Source: Laspinema sp. D2d
Lineage (GTDB): Bacteria; Cyanobacteriota; Cyanobacteriia; Cyanobacteriales; Laspinemataceae
Direction of reading: 5' to 3'
Length of the DNA stretch: 48,740 nucleotides
Assembly: GCF_025370755.1 (NCBI RefSeq)
Contig: NZ_JAMXFC010000009.1
Location: 1-48,740 of the forward strand
Part shown: in pieces, positions 37,672 through 46,364 of the stretch
Layout: the number at the start of each line of letters is the position of its first letter
How positions within the stretch are numbered: position 1 is the stretch's first letter
The notes under the pieces: generated by a model
Seen by the model: the letters and a program-made list of their open reading frames with translations, nothing else
Databases searched by the model: none
Told to the model about the DNA's origin: nothing
Made by a program: the position numbers and the translations under genes

Positions 37672-40245
37672 ATGCACGTTACCTCATCCAATTTACCGAT
37701 GAAACCGTTTAAAACTCCCGGGTTTGAGGGGTCCCCATCCTCGGATCATCCCCCAGCGGAGAACGAAGCGCTGTTGCACAGTATTATTAATAATATTCCC
37801 GGTGCCATTTATCGATGCACCTATCAAGGAAACTGGAAAATTGCCTTTATCAGCAAAGGAATTGAACAAATTTCTGGATATCCAATCTCCCATTTTCTCC
37901 ACCATTCCATTCTTAGATTTAAAACTCTGGTTCATCCCGAGGATCAGGGGATGGCTCAACAGAGGGTGGAAGCGGCTTTATTATCACAACAGCCTTATAC
38001 GTTAGACTACCGACTGCTCAAAGCCGATGGGACGATGGTTTGGGTCCGTGAAATCGGTCAAGGCATCTGCGATCGCCAGGGAAATATTTGTGGATTAGAT
38101 GGAACTATTTCTCCCTTGGGTGAGAGTTTCTCTCGCCCTCTTGAGGAAAATATCCTCGAATTCAACCCCAAAATTGCCCCAAAATTGACCATTTTAGAAC
38201 AAATTAATGAAGGCTTTTTAAACTTAAATTCCCAAAGTCAAGTCATTTATATCAACCCCCAAGCCGAAAAGTTATTACACACCACCCAGCAGACCCTTTG
38301 TCAACCCCAGGAAGCTCTCGAACTCTCTCCCGAATTGGCCCAATTTTTTGCAGATTTGAAAAGTGCTTTATCGGGTCAAAATCCTCAACCTGTAGAAGCC
38401 TGTTATCCCTATAAAGAGACTTGGTTAGAGGTGCGCGCTCATCCGTATGACTCGGGGATATTAGTCTTTTTAAGTGATATTACTTCCCGCAAACAAGTTT
38501 TAAATTCCTTACGTCAGCGGGAAAATCTCTATCGGACCTTTGTCAAAAACTTTCCCAATGGCGTAATTTTGTTATTTGACCGAGACTTGCATCATACCTT
38601 AGCAGAAGGCAGGGATTTAGAAGCGATTGATTTGACTAAAACAACCGTAGAAGGAAAGACACTTCAAGAGGCATTTCCTTCGGACATTTGCCAAACCCTA
38701 GAACCCTTGTATCGGGAGGTACTCGCCGGAGAAACCCGAGTAACTGAACTCACCTTTGGCAGTCGCATTTATTTAGCCCAAATTCTGCCCATCAAAAATG
38801 AAGCCGGAAAAGTTTTAGGGGGCATGGTTATGACTCAAAATATGACCGAATGCAAACTAGCTGAAGCCGAAAATGCTCGGTTAATTGCGTCATTACAAAA
38901 AAGTGAAGCCAAAACTCGGGCAATGGCTTCTTTGTTGTCGGAAGCCGAAAAATTGGCTCATGTGGGATGTTGGGAATTTGAAATTGCCACAAACCGAATT
39001 ATTTGTTCCGATGAAGTTTATCGAATGTTAGGTTTAGATTTGCATGAAGCCTCCCCAACCTATCCCGAATATTTGCAAAAAATTCACCCGGAAGACCGAG
39101 AAACGGCTGCACAACTTATCGAACGCGCCATTGAGGCGGGAGAATCCTATCAGGTAGAACAGCGGATTGTTCAATCTGATGGTTCAATCCGCTATATTTC
39201 GGCCAATGGAGAACCGATTTTTAATGAAGCGGGGGAAGTGGTTAAGGTGTTGGGAAGTCTTTTAGATATTACCGATCGCCATTTAGCCCAGCAAGCTTTA
39301 ATGAAGTCGGAAGCTCAATTAGAATTACGGGCACAGGAGTTAGAAGAAACCCTCTATGAACTGCAACGCACTCAAACTCAACTGATTCAAACGGAACGGA
39401 TGTCTGGGTTGGGACAGATGGTAGCGGGAATTGCCCATGAAGTGAACAATCCCGTGGGTTTTATTTATGGAAATATTGTTCATGCCACTTCTTATATTGA
39501 TGATTTGGTTAATTTAGTGAACCTCTACCAACAGCATTATCCCGAACCGGATCCAGAAATTTTAGAAGAGATTGAGGAAATTGATTTAGAGTTTTTATTT
39601 GAAGATTTGCCTCGGTTGTTGCGATCCATGAAAGTGGGGGCGGAACGAATTCGGGAAATTGTGCGATCGCTGCGTAATTTTTCCCGCTTAGACGAAGCGG
39701 AAAATAAACAGGTGAATATTCATGAAGGGATTGATAGCACCCTGTTAATTTTACAACACCATCTCAAAGATGAAAGCCCGAATCCAAACTCAAATACCGG
39801 AATTACGGTGATTAAAGAGTATGGCGATTTGCCCCAGGTTGATTGTTACCCCAGCGAACTCAATCAAGTGTTTTTGAATATCATCACCAATGCGATCGAT
39901 GTTCTCAAAACCGAAGACCCTCCCCGCCAAATCATCATTCAGACTGAAGCCGTTATCCGTGAGCAAAGTTCCGCAGAACAACCCAGCCCTGACTGGGTTA
40001 TCATCCGAATTATCGATAATGGTCCGGGGATGACCCCAGAGATTCAACAACGAATGTTTGATCCATTTTTCACGACCAAACCTGTGGGAATGGGTACGGG
40101 ATTGGGATTATCAATTAGTTATCAAATTATTGTGGAACAACATAAAGGCAAGTTAACTTGTTCCTCGGAAGTGGGAAAAGGGACGGAGTTAATGATTGAG
40201 TTGCCCGTGCATCAAAACTATGAGGAACCCGCGTTATTTGAATGA
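37672..40245 (+). CDS. Multi-PAS sensor histidine kinase
   Basis: 857-residue soluble sensor kinase with no transmembrane segment. PAS-like domains are visible at about 35-150 (IPGAIYRCT, YRLLKADGTMVWVREIG), 165-270, 285-395 and 425-545 (VGCWEFEIATNRI, HPEDRETAAQL, RIVQSDGSIRYISANGEPI). A coiled coil follows at about 540-575. The phosphoacceptor is His589 in MVAGIAHEVNNPVGFIYGN. The HATPase domain contains IIRIIDNGPGMTPEIQQ, FDPFFTTK and GTGLGLSISYQII. The dimerisation helix holds an acidic insert (DPEILEEIEEIDLEFLFEDL) often seen in cyanobacterial kinases of this group. No response regulator is next to it, so it is an orphan. The signal is unknown; the PAS domains may bind a cofactor or small molecule. 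Confidence 0.93.
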   Translation: MHVTSSNLPMKPFKTPGFEGSPSSDHPPAENEALLHSIINNIPGAIYRCTYQGNWKIAFISKGIEQISGYPISHFLHHSILRFKTLVHPEDQGMAQQRVEAALLSQQPYTLDYRLLKADGTMVWVREIGQGICDRQGNICGLDGTISPLGESFSRPLEENILEFNPKIAPKLTILEQINEGFLNLNSQSQVIYINPQAEKLLHTTQQTLCQPQEALELSPELAQFFADLKSALSGQNPQPVEACYPYKETWLEVRAHPYDSGILVFLSDITSRKQVLNSLRQRENLYRTFVKNFPNGVILLFDRDLHHTLAEGRDLEAIDLTKTTVEGKTLQEAFPSDICQTLEPLYREVLAGETRVTELTFGSRIYLAQILPIKNEAGKVLGGMVMTQNMTECKLAEAENARLIASLQKSEAKTRAMASLLSEAEKLAHVGCWEFEIATNRIICSDEVYRMLGLDLHEASPTYPEYLQKIHPEDRETAAQLIERAIEAGESYQVEQRIVQSDGSIRYISANGEPIFNEAGEVVKVLGSLLDITDRHLAQQALMKSEAQLELRAQELEETLYELQRTQTQLIQTERMSGLGQMVAGIAHEVNNPVGFIYGNIVHATSYIDDLVNLVNLYQQHYPEPDPEILEEIEEIDLEFLFEDLPRLLRSMKVGAERIREIVRSLRNFSRLDEAENKQVNIHEGIDSTLLILQHHLKDESPNPNSNTGITVIKEYGDLPQVDCYPSELNQVFLNIITNAIDVLKTEDPPRQIIIQTEAVIREQSSAEQPSPDWVIIRIIDNGPGMTPEIQQRMFDPFFTTKPVGMGTGLGLSISYQIIVEQHKGKLTCSSEVGKGTELMIELPVHQNYEEPALFE

Positions 40246-40296
40246 ATCTTATGGATTTAAAAACTCAGGTTATGTTATCAACAATCAAGACCTAAA

Positions 40297-40734
40297 TTAC
40301 AGCGGTTCGATTTGTTTGACTACTCGCAAAATCACCCAACAGATTAAGACACTGGCTAATCCCAGTTGCCACAACCCGCAACCAATTAACAATCCGAGGG
40401 CAGCCGCGACCCAAATTGCGGCTGCGGAGGTCAATCCCCGAACCCGATCGCGATCGCGCAAAATCGTTCCCCCTCCCAAAAAACTGATCCCCGTCACAAT
40501 GCCTTGAATGATTCGACTAAAGGCATCGGTACTTTCTAATGCGACACCGACTTGCACAGGCAACAAAGTTAAAAGAGTTGTTCCAAAAGTAACCAGCATA
40601 TAGGTTCTTAAACCGGCTGGTTTATGTTCTCTTTCCCGATTGAATCCAATCACGGCCCCGACGAACAAGGATAACCCAACTCGCCCCAACAAGTGCAAGG
40701 TATCCACGGGAGCAAGGGTGCTAAGATTTGACAC
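40297..40734 (-). CDS. MgtC/SapB family membrane protein
   Basis: 145-residue membrane protein of the MgtC/SapB family. The signature LSLFVGAVIGFNREREHKPAGLRTYMLV is near the N-terminus and GIVTGISFLGGGTILRDRDRVRGLTSAAAIW in the middle; four hydrophobic helices are visible. In pathogens MgtC modulates the F1Fo ATP synthase and helps growth in low Mg2+; its role in cyanobacteria is unknown. The C-terminal soluble domain of longer MgtC proteins is missing, as in the short SapB type. Start is a GTG at 40734. Convergent with the histidine kinase gene. Confidence 0.92.
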   Translation of the reverse strand: MSNLSTLAPVDTLHLLGRVGLSLFVGAVIGFNREREHKPAGLRTYMLVTFGTTLLTLLPVQVGVALESTDAFSRIIQGIVTGISFLGGGTILRDRDRVRGLTSAAAIWVAAALGLLIGCGLWQLGLASVLICWVILRVVKQIEPL

Positions 40735-41098
40735 AATAGAGTTCCCTAAATGGAGTCTGCATCCTTTACTCTACAAGGAAACGGGTCAAAATGTCTTCGA
40801 TCTGTGAGAGGGACCTGAACCCTATGAGGTATTTTATAAGTTAAATTTATATTTAGAATTGAGGGCATTTCGGGTTTAATCCTGGGCATGAATCCTGGGA
40901 TTCTTTGAAATATTCCTGTCTTGCTGATTTTTGGAGTAGGCTAGGGGTCTTATGACCTCGACCTTGAGGCAGGGGAAGTCAAGGTTAGGGCGATAAAAAT
41001 AAATTATGCAAAATTAAACTATTCCTTTAGATAGAGGTCATCGCCTGTTGGGTTATGGGAAAAAGATACTAGAGAACAGTGAAACAAACGAGACGGCT
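40735..41098. other. Intergenic region
   Basis: 364 bases between divergent genes; it should hold promoters for both the MgtC-like gene and the DUF1830 gene. A small dyad ACCTTGA/TCAAGGT lies near 40960-40985. Nothing else is recognised. Confidence 0.4.
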
Positions 41099-41416
41099 AT
41101 GCCTCAATCGATGAATTCTCTCTCTTTCCCCTGCTCTGATGAAGTTCTTTGTTATTATTTGAATTCTACCAGTGAGATTCAGGTAATCAAGAGTGAATGT
41201 CGAGAAAGTTGGGATTTTGAGCGTGTTGTATTTCCGGGACAACGGCTTTTTTTTGAAGCTCTTTCTACAGCCCATTTAGAAATTTACAAGGCGCAGAATT
41301 CTGGTTTGCAGTTAGCGGCTCGGGTGAAATGCGATCGCTTGCAAGTTATGCAAGAGAGCAGCTCATCTTTCACAACGGTCTCAAAATTCCTAGGGCAACA
41401 ACTAGCAGCTTGTTAA
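41099..41416 (+). CDS. DUF1830 domain protein
   Basis: Small soluble protein of the cyanobacteria-specific DUF1830 family. The family core is clear: VLCYYLNSTSEIQVIKSE, then FERVVFPGQRLFFEALSTAHLEIYK and CDRLQV. The ATG at 41099 gives 105 residues, close to the family norm; the frame is open upstream to an ATG at 41048 that would add 17 residues not typical of the family. Function unknown. A strong intrinsic terminator follows about 80 bases after the stop, so this is a single-gene transcript. Confidence 0.85.
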   Translation: MPQSMNSLSFPCSDEVLCYYLNSTSEIQVIKSECRESWDFERVVFPGQRLFFEALSTAHLEIYKAQNSGLQLAARVKCDRLQVMQESSSSFTTVSKFLGQQLAAC

Positions 41417-41497
41417 GTTCCGATAAAATTCTGGGTGATTTTTAGCAGTTAAAACACTGTCTATTGATGTAATGATTGGGTGATGCATGGGTGTGCA

Positions 41498-41537
41498 AAA
41501 GAGAGGAGAAGAAGCGATCGCTTTTTCTCCTCTCTTT
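41498..41537 (+). terminator. Intrinsic terminator after the DUF1830 gene
   Basis: Perfect 13-bp stem AAAGAGAGGAGAA (41498-41510) with TTCTCCTCTCTTT (41525-41537), followed by ATTTTA. The loop itself contains the palindrome AGCGATCGCT, a HIP1 site, which lengthens the stem. Confidence 0.88.
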
Positions 41538-41776
41538 ATTTTAGGGGACTCCAAAAAATAAAATCGGATTGGGGAAATCCCCCATTTTTTAGGGAAATCC
41601 CTTAGTTAGGGCGCAAATGTTGAGAACCCAACGGAATTTTAAGCGCCCCTTTTGGTGTAAAGTAGAAGCGATCGCAGTCAGGATTGAGAGGGCATCCGGG
41701 GCGAGTGTTTAAGCTGGGGTGTAAAATTTAGCCGGTTGAGGATGCGATCGCTACTACTCACGAACGAGGCAGGACT
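41538..41776. other. Intergenic region before the NERD gene
   Basis: No gene. Near 41570-41605 are two short hairpins with the same AAAT loop, GGGG-AAAT-CCCC and AGGG-AAAT-CCCT. Three HIP1-like GCGATCGC sites are also found within or just outside this stretch. Confidence 0.4.
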
Positions 41777-43060
41777 ATGAAGATTTTATCCCAGTCTTCC
41801 ACCTTGAGAGTCGCATGGAAAAATCAAATTGAATCCAAAATTCAAGGGCAACGAGAGACCCAGCAAGACCTGTTGGGAACGAGTTTATTCGGTCAATTTC
41901 GCTTTTTTTATGGGGAAATTAACCGCGTTAGTAAGCAAGTCAAAGGCAGTCTGGGAGAAAGCGTCGTGTCCTTCCTCCTGCAATGGTTACCAGATTCTGA
42001 CGTTTTGTTCAACAATGCCTTGATTCCCACTAGAAAACCGGGGATTCTAACGGAAATTGACCATTTAATTATTGGTAAAAATGGGGTTTTTCTGGTCGAA
42101 CTCAAAACCTGGAAAGGGTCATTTAGAGCCTACCAAGATCAATGGAAACGCCGGGAAGGAAAGCGATGGGTTCCCATAAACCAAAGTCCCAGTTCCCAAA
42201 GTGCCTATCATCAGCAAATGTTCGAGGATTGGATTCGGACCATTTTCTCTGATTTACCGGCTAATTTTGTCACAGCACCTGTGGTTTTTCCCATCGCCGA
42301 TTGGGTGGGAACAACTCAATGTAGCGTCCCGATTTTGCATCGCGTCAATGCCTTACTTGACTTGTTAAAGGGGTCAGAACCCTGCCTCACAGCCCAACAA
42401 GTTGCGGCGATCGCCGAGGCTGTTGCCAATTATACAATTCCCCCATCGGACACCATCGCCCCCAAAGCCCCCTTACCGAAACCGATGCCAAAACCCTCTA
42501 CGCCTAGGGTGGCTAATCCGGTCCCACGTCGGACCTACACCATGCAAGAAAGTACCGAGGTTACAGATCGGGCAACGGCGGATATTACCCAGTGGTTGCA
42601 AAATTCTCCCCGGACTATTTCTGTTCAAAACGTTGAAAATGACCCGCACTATCGCGCCATTGATGTAGATTTACTGGTAACGACGGACCGGGGGGAATCT
42701 AAACTAGAAATTAAAGGCGATCGCTATCATAAAACTGGCAATTTCTTTTTTGAAACCCAAACCAATCAAGAGAAAAATACCCCGGGTTGCTTTCTCTACA
42801 CCGAAGCAGATTGGTTATGCTATTATTTTGTAGAAATTGGCCTATTGTACTTGCTGCCGATGCCTCAGACCCGGGATTGGTTTCTGAACCACCTAGAACG
42901 GTTTCCGTCCAAGTCAACCACGACTCCCATTAGAGGAGGCGGTTGTTACACCACTGTGGGACGGCTTGTCCCGATTGATGTGGTCCTCCAGGAAGTACCG
43001 GAGGTGAAAACATATCAACTCTCGTCAGGTGGGGAGGGGAGATTGGCCCCTGGGCAATAA
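41777..43060 (+). CDS. NERD domain nuclease-like protein with a second nuclease-like domain
   Basis: 427-residue protein. Residues 55-165 form a NERD (nuclease-related) domain: KGSLGESVVSFLL, then TEIDHLIIGKNGVFLVELKTWKG, with the Asp and the E108-x-K110 pair of a restriction-endonuclease-like fold. After a proline-rich linker (220-250), residues 280-400 show AIDVDLLVTT, then ESKLEIKGDRYHKTGNFFFET. The D298 and E311-x-K313 there look like a second PD-(D/E)XK active site (inference, not searched). The text TPGCFLYTEADWLCYYF supports a nuclease-like beta core. NERD proteins are poorly understood, with suspected roles in DNA processing or defence. ATG start at 41777; the next gene follows after 168 bases. 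Confidence 0.85.
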   Translation: MKILSQSSTLRVAWKNQIESKIQGQRETQQDLLGTSLFGQFRFFYGEINRVSKQVKGSLGESVVSFLLQWLPDSDVLFNNALIPTRKPGILTEIDHLIIGKNGVFLVELKTWKGSFRAYQDQWKRREGKRWVPINQSPSSQSAYHQQMFEDWIRTIFSDLPANFVTAPVVFPIADWVGTTQCSVPILHRVNALLDLLKGSEPCLTAQQVAAIAEAVANYTIPPSDTIAPKAPLPKPMPKPSTPRVANPVPRRTYTMQESTEVTDRATADITQWLQNSPRTISVQNVENDPHYRAIDVDLLVTTDRGESKLEIKGDRYHKTGNFFFETQTNQEKNTPGCFLYTEADWLCYYFVEIGLLYLLPMPQTRDWFLNHLERFPSKSTTTPIRGGGCYTTVGRLVPIDVVLQEVPEVKTYQLSSGGEGRLAPGQ

Positions 43061-43228
43061 ATCCTATCTGGGATTGGGGATGCGATCGCCCTTAAAACCT
43101 GTGGATAGGAGGGTTTCAAACCAGTCTGGCGTGACTATCGGTGATCAACCGTCGGCAGTTCATGCAATGGGTGCCAGATCTCAGTTAAAACTGAGAAGGA
43201 GAGAATCGTTAGTTAGAGGGAGTCTGCT

Positions 43229-44152
43229 GTGGATCCGGAGAAGCAACAACAGATCATGGGGTATTTCATCGAGGAAGCTCGGGAACACCTCGAAACCATC
43301 GAAAAAGGACTGTTAGAGTTACAGTCCACCATGAACGATCAGGAACAATTGAACGAACTGTTTCGGGCTGCCCACTCAGTCAAAGGGGGTGCAGCGATGT
43401 TGGGCTTTGGGAGTATTCAAAAGACAGCCCACAGCTTAGAGGATTGCTTTAAGATTCTCAAAGAGGAGCCAGTTCCTGTTGACCAAAAACTAGAAACCTT
43501 ATTTTTAAAAGGGTATGATACCCTGCAAAAATTACTGGAACGCCTCCAAGGACCTTTTGGCTTAAGAGAAGAAGATGGGGCCGCCATTGTCCAAGAGTCC
43601 CAGCCGGTGTTTGAAGAACTGAAAAAATATCTGGATGCCCTTGTTCAAGGAGGGGCTGAAGCGGAGGCACAGCAAACCAGCCGTGACGTGGGCTTAGAGA
43701 TTGCTAACGAAGTGATCAATCTGTTGAGACAAATGTTGATGCTATTCAAGCAAAAGCCCGATGCAGAAAACCGCAAACGGATCGGGACCTTGTGCAATCA
43801 ACTGGCTGAAATGAGTCCTCAGATGCAGAATTGGCAAAGTTTGGTTAAAACTGCTGCGGGGGCGATCGCCAATCCCCAAAACAGCTATGACCTAATCGCC
43901 CCTGTGACGATTAAAGAACTCAAATATGCCAGCGATTTTATCGCCGTGGGCAAACCGGATACGATGCCCCCCAGTTCATTATTATTGGAATTAGCCGGTC
44001 AGTCACCCCCGCCCGCAGGTATCAAGCTCAAAGATAAGGAGTTTATCATTAAAGCAGAGCCACAAGCAGCCGCGCAGAAACTGATCGAAACCTTTGATAA
44101 AAAACAGCTTACGGTCTTGACCAAGTTGTTAGTTAAAGCGGTGAAATCTTAA
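43229..44152 (+). CDS. Hpt domain phosphotransfer protein
   Basis: 307-residue soluble protein. The N-terminal 120 residues are a histidine phosphotransfer (Hpt) domain: MGYFIEEAREHLETIEKGLLELQ and the phosphorylatable His in LFRAAHSVKGGAAMLGFG, similar to the P1 domain of CheA. No kinase, dimerisation or CheW domain follows. The remaining 180 residues are helical and end with a region rich in lysine and alanine (KAEPQAAAQKLIETFDKKQLTVLTKLLVKAVKS); I do not recognise a fold. The start is GTG at 43229, preceded by GAGGGA. No partner kinase is beside it; the histidine kinase at 37672 is a speculative one. Confidence 0.9.
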   Translation: MDPEKQQQIMGYFIEEAREHLETIEKGLLELQSTMNDQEQLNELFRAAHSVKGGAAMLGFGSIQKTAHSLEDCFKILKEEPVPVDQKLETLFLKGYDTLQKLLERLQGPFGLREEDGAAIVQESQPVFEELKKYLDALVQGGAEAEAQQTSRDVGLEIANEVINLLRQMLMLFKQKPDAENRKRIGTLCNQLAEMSPQMQNWQSLVKTAAGAIANPQNSYDLIAPVTIKELKYASDFIAVGKPDTMPPSSLLLELAGQSPPPAGIKLKDKEFIIKAEPQAAAQKLIETFDKKQLTVLTKLLVKAVKS

Positions 44153-44199
44153 ACAGAAAGGGATTGATCCCCCCAACCCCCCTGAGATCCCCCTCCCGT

Positions 44200-44216
44200 C
44201 CCCCTTAAAAAGGGGG
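44200..44216. terminator. CCCCCTT-AAA-AAGGGGG hairpin between convergent genes
   Basis: A 7-bp perfect stem, 44200-44206 with 44210-44216, within a C-rich then G-rich stretch. It lies between the ends of the Hpt gene and the chelatase gene and may terminate either. The same CCCCCTTTTTAAA-like motif begins again at the very end of the window. Confidence 0.5.
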
Positions 44217-44266
44217 AGGCCAGAGGAATAACTGTTTACTTACTGGGGGGCTTTTAAGAATTAAGA

Positions 44267-45331
44267 TTAGGGTGTTTGCCAAATCCGTTGATGGTAGGCA
44301 TCCACATTAGCATAGGGGTCGGGATTATCGTGACTGTGACCGTGGGCGTGGCCGTGGTCGTGATCATGACCGTGAGCATGGCCGTGAGCATGGCCGTGAG
44401 CATGGCCGTGATCGGGGTTATGACCGTGACCTTCTGACTTTGCCATTAAACGGAACTTGCACATTTCACAGTTCATTTGCACCTGCCCTAGATGGGTTTC
44501 AATCTCGCGATCGCGCAGGAGGGTGAGCAATTCCCGAGTAATTCCCATTTCCGGCAGTGCGGTAATGGAAAGGTCTGTCCATTGTTCTTGTTGCGCGGCA
44601 GTGATATCGAAAATTTTCTGTACTAAAACGCCGGTAAACAGAAAATAAGGAACCACTATAATCCGTTTCGGTTGGAAGAGTCGGGCACGGTCAAATCCTT
44701 CTTCTAAGCGCGGATGGGTAATGCCAATAAAACAAACTTCCACGGTTTTATAACCGCTACCTTCCCACAAAATTCGGGCAATTTTGTAGACATCGCTATT
44801 GGCATCCGGATCACTAGAACCGCGTCCGACGAAGAGTAATACCGTGTCCGATCGCTCAATTTGATGGGGGTTATGTTCCGGTTGGTCTAGTTGTGCCAGT
44901 CGCGATCGCCATAACTCCACAATTCCCGGCGCAATCCCGAAATGCCGTCCGTAATAAAACTTGAGATGGGGATGCCTTTCCCTGGCGCGGTCTAATTCAT
45001 TGGTAATATCAAACTTATTGTGGCGCGCGGCAAACAGTAGGACGGGCAACACGGAAAATTCAGAATATCCCAGGTCCACACACCGATCTACCCCCTCCTG
45101 AATCGTCGGGCCCGTCAGTTCTAGGAAACAAGGCACAACCAAACGCGACGAGTCTAAGGCTGTATAGGCGGCTGCAAAATCCAGAAAGCTTTGCCGTCCC
45201 CGTTCGTCTCGGGTGCCATGCCCAACCAATAATAAAGGACGTTGGATCGGTAATGGAGGCAATTCTACAGACTCTAACTCGGAAGTTTCGGATGTAATTT
45301 CGATGAGATCGGATGTTTTGACGTTAGGCAT
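44267..45331 (-). CDS. cbiX: CbiX-like cobalt/sirohydrochlorin chelatase with histidine-rich tail
   Basis: 354-residue class II chelatase that inserts cobalt (or iron) into sirohydrochlorin. It has two CbiX/SirB domains in tandem: 30-150 with [15 protein letters not shown] (His38) and [16 protein letters not shown], and 165-285 with [19 protein letters not shown] and [15 protein letters not shown]. The second domain has Arg where the first has the catalytic His. The C-terminus carries MNCEMCKFR and a tail with 16 histidines between residues 297 and 335, likely a metal store or sensor. The DNA of this tail is built from 12-base repeats. AAGGAG lies 9 bases before the ATG. A cobalamin riboswitch precedes it, which supports a role in B12 synthesis over sirohaem. 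Confidence 0.92.
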   Translation of the reverse strand: MPNVKTSDLIEITSETSELESVELPPLPIQRPLLLVGHGTRDERGRQSFLDFAAAYTALDSSRLVVPCFLELTGPTIQEGVDRCVDLGYSEFSVLPVLLFAARHNKFDITNELDRARERHPHLKFYYGRHFGIAPGIVELWRSRLAQLDQPEHNPHQIERSDTVLLFVGRGSSDPDANSDVYKIARILWEGSGYKTVEVCFIGITHPRLEEGFDRARLFQPKRIIVVPYFLFTGVLVQKIFDITAAQQEQWTDLSITALPEMGITRELLTLLRDREIETHLGQVQMNCEMCKFRLMAKSEGHGHNPDHGHAHGHAHGHAHGHDHDHGHAHGHSHDNPDPYANVDAYHQRIWQTP

Positions 45332-45385
45332 TAATTTTCAGGCTCCTTGTCCCGTGCGAGGCAGGAAATCGATTGAGCAAATAAC

Positions 45386-45509
45386 GGGCGAGGGCGTTCT
45401 GGCTTGCGATCGCGTCTGAGTCCCCGGGCTGAGAATAGGGGACTCCAGACCCCCAATCGCTGACAGTTGCCGCACAGCCTCGGATTTTCACCGGAGTTTC
45501 CCCTCGCCC
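45386..45509 (-). promoter_or_regulatory. Cobalamin riboswitch upstream of cbiX
   Basis: On the minus strand the region folds with a perfect 9-bp closing stem (GGGCGAGGG at the 5' side, plus 45501-45509; CCCTCGCCC at the 3' side, plus 45386-45394). Inside are CTCCGGTGAAAATCCGAGG, GCGGCAACTGT, a GAGTCCCC/GGGGACTC hairpin and the B12-box-like AAGCCAGAACGCCC, all in the order of the cobalamin riboswitch. At about 124 bases it is of the shorter kind. No terminator hairpin is seen between it and the ATG, so control of translation is likely (inference). Confidence 0.9.
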
Positions 45510-45776
45510 TTCCTTTAGCTTCGTTATCTTATCTTATTTAGCTGGCAATCTCTATGCTCGGGAGGGGGATAGATGGGGGTATCCCGCTGTATTCTCTTCC
45601 CTATAACGGATATAAAATAAAGAATAAAGAATTAATAACTCAGAAATTTTTAGGGATTCAAGTTTGAACGTTGGCAATTTTCAAAAGGCGGTTTTATCTA
45701 TTTCCGAAGCCAGTTTCAGCCTTTCTATTCCCCCCACTTTTATAAATTTCTCCCCAGATTGCCTGGGTTGTGGTGT

Positions 45777-45782
45777 ATAATC
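45777..45782 (+). promoter_or_regulatory. Candidate -10 element
   Basis: A perfect TATAAT with no good -35 at standard spacing. A transcript from here would run on the plus strand through a small frame and a structured region to the terminator at 46311-46338. Confidence 0.3.
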
Positions 45783-45993
45783 AAAATAGACTTACGAACC
45801 TAAAGCTGGGGGTGAATAACTTTAAATTGGATATAACCAAACCATAACAAATCGATAAGTCAAAAACAGGAAACTCGGTCACTCTACGGATGCAAGCGAA
45901 CAGAAAGGTTCGACTTGGATCGAGCTTGCTGGCGCAATATAACCCAGTCATATAAAGGATGGAACTTGTATGAGACTGCCTCATACTTAGCGT

Positions 45994-46101
45994 TTGAGTC
46001 TTAAAAAAGCATCACTGAAACAAATCGCTGAAGCGATCGCCCTGGGGGATCGGGCGGTTGTGATGACCTGTGGCGGACTAGCGATCGCTGTTCTAGCTTG
46101 A
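45994..46101 (+). CDS. Possible 35-residue peptide
   Basis: A TTG-initiated frame reads LSLKKASLKQIAEAIALG and continues DRAVVMTCGGLAIAVLA to a TGA at 46099. The composition, a basic amphipathic helix and then a short hydrophobic end, is protein-like, and two HIP1 sites lie inside. There is no clear ribosome binding site and no family known to me. It could also be a chance frame. Confidence 0.25.
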   Translation: MSLKKASLKQIAEAIALGDRAVVMTCGGLAIAVLA

Positions 46102-46118
46102 TTTTTATACAAAAAATT

Positions 46119-46198
46119 GAGGGAATAGGCTCAAAAGGTCCGATTACCGGATCTACAGTCCGACTGTTTTCTTGATGCATACTGACTTTTATTCCCTC
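46119..46198 (+). ncRNA. Candidate structured RNA or leader element
   Basis: GAGGGAATA at 46119-46127 pairs perfectly with TATTCCCTC at 46190-46198. Inside is ACAGT-CCG-ACTGT, and also CCG-ATTAC-CGG. This closed multi-hairpin layout, followed about 110 bases later by an intrinsic terminator and then a start codon, resembles a regulated leader or a small RNA. It matches no riboswitch class I recognise. Confidence 0.35.
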
Positions 46199-46310
46199 CA
46201 GAGGGCGATGACGTTGCAGAGCTTGGGTCTTTAAAACTTAGTTTCGCAACTCTGTCCCGACGGACTCAGAACTATACCGCATGGATCTCCAGTTTGCCTT
46301 ACAACTTATA

Positions 46311-46338
46311 GACAAACGCAGTGGCGTTTGTCCTGTCC
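46311..46338 (+). terminator. Intrinsic terminator just before the acetyltransferase start
   Basis: GACAAACGC (46311-46319), loop AGTG, GCGTTTGTC (46324-46332), then CTGTCCTTTTTT. It lies about 30 bases upstream of the ATG at 46365. No established gene lies upstream on this strand for more than 2 kb, so it ends either an unannotated short transcript or the leader of the acetyltransferase mRNA. Confidence 0.75.
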
Positions 46339-46364
46339 TTTTTTCCCATTTTTTGATTTTTTTT

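Noticed and set aside
45781-45984. 67-codon minus-strand frame between the riboswitch and the acetyltransferase.
   Set aside because: No ribosome binding site, no family resemblance and unusual composition.
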